A stretch of 36,067 nt of DNA from Hydnum rufescens UP504 (Eukaryota > Basidiomycota > Agaricomycetes > Cantharellales > Hydnaceae): positions 18,317-54,383 of the forward strand of contig MU129209.1 in the NCBI GenBank assembly GCA_014904985.1. Direction: 5' to 3'. The notes beneath the pieces were generated by a model. That model had not been told where the DNA came from. It was given only the letters and a program-made list of their open reading frames with translations, and ran no database searches. How positions within the stretch are numbered: position 1 is the first letter of the stretch; each line of letters begins with the position of its first letter. The position numbers and the translations under genes are program-made. Positions 31,355 through 36,067 of the stretch are shown here, piece by piece.

Positions 31355-32961
31355 CAGTGACCCACAAAACTGTTGCAATGTTTGCCACTTTTGACCTTCT
31401 TTGGTTATTCCTCCCCAGTCAGGCCTTCAAAAAATTTGGAAAAATATGTCCAAGATATGTATGCTTCTTGTCTACATATGTGCCAAATTTCATGGCAATC
31501 CATTAACATTTGACAGAGATATGCCTTCAACAAGTCACCTATGTCATTGCAACAGTTTTGTGGCTGACCTTTCAGATCAGAGAAACATGACATTACTGTC
31601 ATGTGACATTGTTTATACCCAAAGGTACAAACACAGCCAAATAAATAAACATCGGAAAAGCATAAATACCAGCAGTCCCAAGGCTATATGCCCCCCAATC
31701 AACCATGCGTGCTTTATCAAATGCACAACTTGACAATGTCCTTCATCTCATTGACTCCAAGCACTCTGCCCACAAAATCTCCTCCATTACTGGTCTCCAC
31801 ACTTCTACTATCACCCGTGTCTGGTCCAAACATCGCCCCCATGTTTCCAAGTCCTCTGGTGGTCGTCCATCAAAGCTTTCCCCCACTGATGTCCGCCATG
31901 CCATCCGTCTTATCCACACTGGGAAGGCTACCACTGCCACCCAAGTTGCCCATTCCCTCCAATCCATCACCAACCAGTCACTCTCCAATGAAACAGTCCG
32001 CCGCCATCTGAAGAGTGCTGGTTTAAAGGCTGTGGTGAAGAAGAAACGTCCCCTGCTCTCCCAGCGCCACAAGCGTGAGAGACTGGACTTTGCCCTAAGC
32101 CATAAGGACTGGACTGTGGATGACTGGAAGCGTGTTGTGTGGTCTGATGAGACCAAAATTAATCGCCTGGGCTCTGATGGGCGAAAATGGGTGTGGAAAA
32201 AGGCTGGGGAGGGCCTCTCTGATCGTCTGGTGGAAGGGACTCTGAAGTTTGGTGGTGGTTCCTTGATGATGTGGGGGTGTATGACATGGGAGGGGCCTGG
32301 ATATGCATGCAAGATTGATGGCAAGATGGATGCCAACCTCTACTGCCAAATTCTGGAGGATGAACTCCAAGGATCCCTCGAATTTTACAACAAATCACCT
32401 GGCGATGTGGTTTTCCAGCAGGACAATGACCCCAAACACACCAGCAAAATGGCCCAAGCCTGGTTCAAAGACCATGGTTTCAATGTCATGAAGTGGCCTG
32501 CCCAGTCCCCAGACCTCAATCCAATTGAACACCTCTGGCATCACATCAAAACAAAGCTTGGAGGATATGAAGAACCCCCCAAAGGCATCCATGAGCTATG
32601 GGAGCGAGTAGAGGCAGAGTGGGAGAAGATTGAAGCAGGGGTGTGTCAAAATTTGATAGAAAGTATGCCTAGGAGGGTGGAAGCAGTGTGGAAGGCAAAG
32701 GGGGGGTACACAAAATACTGAACTGTAATGATTTGTGTCACAATTTCATGTGCCACAAAACCGTTGCAATAATATAGGTGGCTTGTTAAGGGCATATCTC
32801 TGTCAAATATTGATGGATTGCTGTGAAATTTGGCACATGTGTAGCCAAGAAGCATATACATCTTGAACATATTTTTTCAAACTTTTTAAATGGCTGGTTG
32901 GGGAGGTATAAACAAAGAGAGTCAAAAGTGGCAAACATTGCAACGGTTTTGTGGGTCACTG
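31355..32961 (+). mobile_element. Nested Tc1/mariner element, apparently complete
   Basis: It is flanked by TA duplications (31353-31354 and 32962-32963). The terminal inverted repeats are about 210 bp and begin CAGTGACCCACAAAA. Each TIR holds the motif CCACAAAACnGTTGCAAT twice in opposite orientation (outer ends, and inner copies at about 31546-31563 and 32753-32770). This recalls the paired transposase sites of IR/DR-type Tc1 elements. It inserted into the left arm of the palindromic core, and the uninterrupted right arm shows the sequence of the empty site. Confidence 0.93.
31705..32721 (+). CDS. Tc1-family DD34E transposase (338 aa)
   Basis: This is a cut-and-paste transposase and is uninterrupted. 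Residues about 1-110 form two helix-turn-helix units (SAHKISSITGLHTSTITRVW; SLSNETVRRHLKSAGL) with a GRPSKLS hook between them. The catalytic domain shows the DDE triad: Asp in VVWSDETKIN, Asp in VFQQDNDPKHTS, and Glu in SPDLNPIEHLWH. Thirty-four residues separate the last two, which is the DD34E signature of Tc1 elements. The length is normal for the family. The start at 31705 gives MRALSNAQLDNVLHLI and is the first Met inside the left TIR boundary. It has no stops or shifts, unlike the decayed KDZ copies, so it is probably younger and could be functional. Confidence 0.95.
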   Translation: MRALSNAQLDNVLHLIDSKHSAHKISSITGLHTSTITRVWSKHRPHVSKSSGGRPSKLSPTDVRHAIRLIHTGKATTATQVAHSLQSITNQSLSNETVRRHLKSAGLKAVVKKKRPLLSQRHKRERLDFALSHKDWTVDDWKRVVWSDETKINRLGSDGRKWVWKKAGEGLSDRLVEGTLKFGGGSLMMWGCMTWEGPGYACKIDGKMDANLYCQILEDELQGSLEFYNKSPGDVVFQQDNDPKHTSKMAQAWFKDHGFNVMKWPAQSPDLNPIEHLWHHIKTKLGGYEEPPKGIHELWERVEAEWEKIEAGVCQNLIESMPRRVEAVWKAKGGYTKY

Positions 32962-33450
32962 TATATACACTCTACATGGGCAATTGATTATCTCAGACAA
33001 TTCTCACATTTTTCAAATTTTCATGCCTTCAATTCCCTAAATAGGGAATTGAAGGCGTGAAAATTTGAAAAATGTGAGAATCATCCAAGATAATCAATTG
33101 CCCATGTAGAGTGTATATATAACATTACTATATTTAAATTTGGGCCAATTCTGATGCATAGAAGTGGCCCAATCCACTCTGCAATTAGCCATCTCATGCC
33201 TTATTGAGCTCTGACTCATTATTTTCTTCTTCTTCACATTTTATTGGATAAATATTTATTACATATTATCTATTCCATATCTACATGCTTGGTACTATTG
33301 TGTACTGTGCTTGCGGCGCTTCTTGAGTATCGGCAATTGCCAGCGTTGAATTTCACATCTTCTTTTTCATCTCCACAACCACAACAATGAACCACCTGAC
33401 AAGGCAAGCGTATGACCACACACCTGCCACAGTGGGTGTGTGGTCATAAG

Positions 33451-33556
33451 GTGAGTTTTTTTTTGCTTGTAGATACAATGGTGCAAAAAGAGCAGTGAAG
33501 CTGCTCTTTTTGCGCCTCTTTGAATCTTTTTACTAACATATCTTGTATTCTTCTAG
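33451..33556 (+). other. Array intron r1 (element 2)
   Basis: Donor GTGAGT, branch TACTAAC near 33531, acceptor TCTAG at 33556. The stem is at 33481-33515. It corresponds to intron 1 of element 1: the same GTAGATACAA lead-in, and the following exon starts ATTGAGACCTGGGG. Confidence 0.85.
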
Positions 33557-33639
33557 ATTGAGACCTGGGGTCTAAGGCACAACGAAAACCCGTGAAACGA
33601 GGGCCCAAATGGCAATGCCCCAAATGATGCAACATATGG

Positions 33640-33840
33640 CAATGCGCCCACCACACAACATACGGCATGGCACCAACAACACAACATATGGCACCATGCC
33701 CACAATGTGACACACAGCACCATGCCAACAACATGACACATGGCACCATGCCAATGACATGACACACAGCAATGCGCCAAATGGCGCGATACACGGCAAC
33801 ACCAAACAATGTGATACACAGCAACACACCAAATGAGGAC
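33640..33840 (+). repeat. 26-bp tandem repeat inside an array exon of element 2
   Basis: GCACCATGCC recurs every 26 bp in the middle of the exon, with units such as GCACCATGCCCACAATGTGA, and more decayed units lie on both sides. This exon has no 20-bp repeat like that of element 1, so exons of the family expand different internal repeats. Confidence 0.8.
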
Positions 33841-33908
33841 GCGACTGCACCATATGAGGGCCCCAGGAACCACACACCTGCCATGGTGGGTGTGTGGTCC
33901 TATTTAAG

Positions 33909-34012
33909 GTGAGTCACTGCCCCTGTAGCTACAACTGCACAAAAAGAGAAGCAAAAGCTGCTCTTTTTGCATGGTGCTTAATTCTTAACTAATTTATAAC
34001 TTTCTATTATAG
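33909..34012 (+). other. Array intron r2 (element 2)
   Basis: Donor GTGAGT, branch TTAACTAAT, acceptor TATAG at 34012. The stem at 33936-33971 has one mismatch (GAGAAGC against GCTGCTC). The exon-end hairpin precedes the donor at about 33871-33898. Confidence 0.83.
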
Positions 34013-34181
34013 GTCTTTACTTCTCACACCAACAAATACCAATGCAACCCCCCCCTCCTGACCCCACCTATTGACACCTGAGTGACAGGGTCCTGGGGGG
34101 ACCCACACAAACCACCGTACATGAGCTGGAGTATGGTCCCAGTACCCCACACCCGCTGCAGCAGGTGTGGGGTACTACAAG

Positions 34182-34292
34182 GTATTTTTTATTGTTTCAT
34201 TTCTTATTCTTGTGGCGCACAAAGAGCAGCATATGCTGCTCTTTTTGCATTGCATTGATTCATTTTTTACTAACCTATTGTTATTTCTCTAG
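34182..34292 (+). other. Array intron r3 (element 2)
   Basis: Donor GTATTT (weak), branch TACTAAC near 34268, acceptor TCTAG at 34292. The stem is at 34215-34248. The exon-end hairpin is the shortened type (CCCCACACC against GGTGTGGGG) at about 34145-34172. Confidence 0.8.
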
Positions 34293-34481
34293 ATCCTGGC
34301 CAGAACCCACCCGAACCCCCAACCATAAACCCATGGAACAACATGCCGTGAATGAAACCCACAAATGACCCCCCACAAATGAAAACCGCAGGGAGGACCT
34401 ATACAACCTGCTGTATGTACGAGCCGGAGTACAGGGCCTCAGTACCTGACACCCACTGCAGCAGGTGTGGGGTACTGCAAG

Positions 34482-34596
34482 GTCAGTTTTCTTTTTCTTC
34501 TTATTTTTTATTCTTGTGGCGCAAAAAGAGCAGCATAAGCTGCTCTTTTTGTGCTGCATTACTGTTCAACTAATCTTTCATTTTAAATTTCTCTAG
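34482..34596 (+). other. Array intron r4 (element 2)
   Basis: Donor GTCAGT, branch CAACTAAT, acceptor TCTAG at 34596. The stem is at 34519-34554. It is a sister copy of r3, with the same TTCTTGTGGCGC lead into the stem. Confidence 0.8.
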
Positions 34597-34819
34597 ATCC
34601 TGAACCAGAATTCGTGTACACCCCCAACTACAAACCCACTGAATGACATGCCACAAACAAAAACCGCAAACAAGCACCCATGAACGAAAATCCACTCCCT
34701 CGAGGGAGCGCCCAAATGGACCCGGCCCTGACTGGGGCATATGGACCTCACTCGGGTGTGGTGGGTATATGCAGGTGCGTGACCTGCAGGAACCATGCCC
34801 CCCCTGTGGTGGCAGACCC

Positions 34820-35069
34820 CAGGGGGGGATAATATGTATATAGCATAATATGTATATAATTATAGTAGTAATAATAATAATAATAATAATGATGATAATA
34901 ATAACAATAAATAAATATATAATCTAGCACAGCCATGGATTGGCTGAAATGAATTGGAATGGCTGTATTTTGGCCATATTTTGGCCATACCATCTGGGGA
35001 CCTATTAGGTACCATTTTCTGCCCCAAAAATGGTACCTAGTTAGGTCCCCAATTTGACTGACCAGCCTG
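34820..35069. repeat. AT-rich tail and right terminus of element 2
   Basis: A run of TATATA and TAATAATAA (including AATAAATAAATA, a possible polyadenylation region) is followed by GGACCTATTAGGTACC and GGTACCTAGTTAGGTCC half-palindromes and the TIR ending GACTGACCAGCCTG. The half-palindromes are similar in arrangement to 3550-3630 and 5365-5439. Confidence 0.82.
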
Positions 35070-35665
35070 GGCCAACACTCATGACTTAGATGAATGGATG
35101 GGCATAAGTACACATACGATTTTCAACTTTGCCTCACAAATATATATCCTCATGATATTTATTACCATTCCTTATGACAAACCCAATGCAGCACCTGCCC
35201 ACTTCCTCTCGAGGTTCATTTGCAAAGTTTCAGCATCCTGCACTTCCCATCACTGATGATTGCCATGGCTAAGCCTGCGTATTTGTCAATTGTGGAATTT
35301 TCCTCCTCCAAGCCCGTTGTCATGTTCATCCTGTTAAGAGTTATAGTCTTTTAGGTAGAAACTACTTGTATTCCACAAGATATTTCTCACTATATATACA
35401 CAATCTAATATACTAGAATATATGAGTCTTGGTCAACTACACTCTATTAGCATTGACACACTAGACGGACATAGGGGCTTCTGGATCTTTCTGGGAGATT
35501 TCCTTATCGGGATGGATCATTCCAATGTCAACAATGTCGATTGACTGCATCTGATGTCTTGACTTACTGCTTGCTGGCGGCAACAAGGATCGGTTCCTGA
35601 ATATCGAGGCTTCTGATCTGGAGCCGCACTTGAATCATATCACTGATAGTGGTCACTGTTATGAT
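35070..35665 (+). pseudogene. BRR2-like helicase relic, part 2
   Basis: The match resumes after element 2 with ANTHDLDEWMGISTHTIFNF and continues as LEVHLQSFSILHFPSLMIAM and KPAYLSIVEFSSSKPVVMFI up to 35331. After a short insert it picks up QQCRLTASDVLTYC and, one frame over, GNKDRFLNIEASDLEPHLNH at about 35585-35650. These blocks are consecutive in BRR2-type C-terminal cassettes. An unmatched piece at about 35135-35190 may be an intron. The fragment ends near 35665 with no further recognisable homology. Confidence 0.82.
35332..35516. mobile_element. Short LTR-like insertion in the helicase relic
   Basis: The helicase match is broken by about 185 bp that start TGTTAAGAGTTATAG and contain a TATATATA stretch and AATATACTAG, as small fungal LTRs do. 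TCATCC stands before it and TCATTCC after it (35517-35523), a possible imperfect target duplication. An alternative end is CTATTAGCA at 35452, giving a TG...CA solo LTR of 121 bp. Neither boundary is certain. Confidence 0.35.
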
Positions 35666-36067
35666 CTGGATGCAAATCTCACTACACTATTGAACACCTC
35701 GTGAAATCTGTGGGCATCCATTCTGCTGTCTGTGTGCCCCAGATTTGAGCAGTCTGTATTCCTGTTACCACACATGCCAGTGTCTCATCAATGCGCTTCA
35801 TTCCTCAATTCAAGTTTTTCGCAGAGTCTGTGGGCCAACATTCGGTTTGTCTGTAGGCCCCAGGTTCAAGTGACTTGCTCTTTCTTGCAATTTCCTGTTG
35901 CATCCTGGCTTTCTCTTTGACACCGACTTCCACATATCAGGTGCGTTTGGTTCTTCAACATTTGAGCTCAACATCTAAAGCCCTTCCACAGTGTTCCCGT
36001 CTCTTGTGTTCCCACCTCTTGCAGGCTGGTCAGACAGTCTTAGGGGCCTTAAAAGGTATGTCATTTT
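35666..36067. other. No gene recognised; weak direct repeat
   Basis: Two stretches (from about 35708 and from about 35827) share TCTGTGGGC, a CATTC segment, GTCTGT and GCCCCAG, so there is an imperfect direct repeat of about 119 bp. No protein or element is recognised. Confidence 0.4.

Larger units (their letters stand above)
31124..33343. repeat. Palindromic core of element 2, split by a Tc1/mariner insertion
   Basis: The arms correspond to the core of element 1. The outer ends carry CGGCAATTGCCG (31126-31137) and the one-base variant CGGCAATTGCCA (33331-33342). The centre again reads CCCTAAATAGGG (about 33036-33047). Without the 1607-bp insert and its TA duplication the palindrome is about 611 bp. 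The left arm lacks about 10 bp (GGCCCAAAT region) that the right arm keeps, between two AATT copies. The core sequence differs from that of element 1 at many positions, but within each element the arms match each other much better. Confidence 0.88.
33344..34850 (+). other. Tandem array of non-coding exon/intron units (element 2, plus strand)
   Basis: Four introns (33451-33556, 33909-34012, 34182-34292, 34482-34596) separate five exons. It is shorter than the opposite array. Exon 2 (33557-33908) contains a 26-bp tandem repeat. Introns 3 and 4 are each followed by an exon starting ATCCTGR and each preceded by a GYGCAGCAGGTGTGGGGTACT-type hairpin end, so these two units look like a recent duplication. 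The last exon runs into a TATATA/ATAATA-rich tail. Confidence 0.82.
28607..35069. mobile_element. Element 2: complete giant palindromic exon-intron transposon
   Basis: It is flanked by a duplicated GGCCAAC (28600-28606 and 35070-35076), and the BRR2-like frame continues across it, so its ends are exact to within a base. The TIRs are CACCTTGGTCAGTC (left) and CAGGCTGGTCAGTC (right, read inward), followed by GGTACC half-palindromes. Inside are a minus-strand exon-intron array (about 29236 to 31123), a palindromic core (31124-33343) with a nested Tc1/mariner element, and a plus-strand array (33344 to about 34850). Without the nested insert it is about 4.85 kb. It encodes no transposase of its own. 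The 7- or 8-bp duplication and the TIR match to KDZ copy 1 suggest mobilisation by KDZ transposase (inference). Confidence 0.88.

Noticed and set aside
31743..32336. Minus-strand 197-aa frame inside the mariner element
   Set aside because: It is antisense to the intact DD34E transposase, with no motif of its own.
28607..35069. Element 2 as an LTR retrotransposon (ends TG...CA)
   Set aside because: The ends are inverted and not direct repeats, there is no reverse transcriptase, and the target-site evidence places the boundary outside TGGTCAG/CTGACCA.

Overview
The window looks like repeat-rich DNA from a basidiomycete fungus of the Agaricomycetes type. The evidence is: short spliceosomal introns (about 54-69 bp) with GTRNGN donors and CTAAT/CTAAC branch sites; relics of KDZ (Kyakuja-Dileera-Zisupton) transposase genes with a cysteine-cluster N-terminus; low-complexity Ser/Pro/Arg-Ser proteins; and coding relics full of TGA stops that read as decayed CGA codons. 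No rRNA, tRNA or CRISPR was seen. Positions 17883-18372 are an assembly gap of Ns.

Layout. 1-570: no gene recognised. 571-3630: right part of a palindromic element (element 1), made of a 632-bp near-perfect inverted-repeat core followed by a + strand array of small non-coding exons separated by seven look-alike introns. 3631-5439: 3' part of a KDZ transposon into which element 1 is inserted or against which it abuts. 5441-6414: minus-strand gene relic interrupted by the KDZ end. 6896-11352: decayed minus-strand RS-rich gene. 11597-12480: + strand zinc-cluster gene relic. 13306-13710: acidic coiled-coil ORF. 13804-14740: minus-strand hypothetical relic. 15561-18440: second KDZ transposase relic. 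18770-22009: minus-strand hypothetical gene with clear introns and later frameshifts. 22664-26572: better-preserved paralogue of the 6896-11352 gene. 27731-27872: MITE. 27910-35665: BRR2-like helicase relic split by a complete palindromic element (element 2, 28607-35069) and again by a short LTR-like insert.

The main result is element 2. It lies between two copies of GGCCAAC, and the helicase reading frame resumes on the far side, so the 6.46 kb between them moved as one unit. Its plan is: short TIR, inverted exon-intron array on the minus strand, palindromic core, exon-intron array on the plus strand, short TIR. Transcription would run outward from the core in both directions. Each array unit has an A/C-rich exon ending in a GC-rich hairpin just before a GTAAGT-type donor, then a 91-115 bp intron holding a second hairpin, a CTAAC-type branch site and a TAG acceptor. 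At least one exon is closed by stops in all three frames, so the spliced product is probably a structured non-coding RNA. A nested Tc1/mariner element with an intact transposase sits inside the core. The TIR of element 2 is shared with element 1 and with the right end of the first KDZ transposon, which suggests KDZ transposase mobilises these elements. I know of no described element with this architecture.
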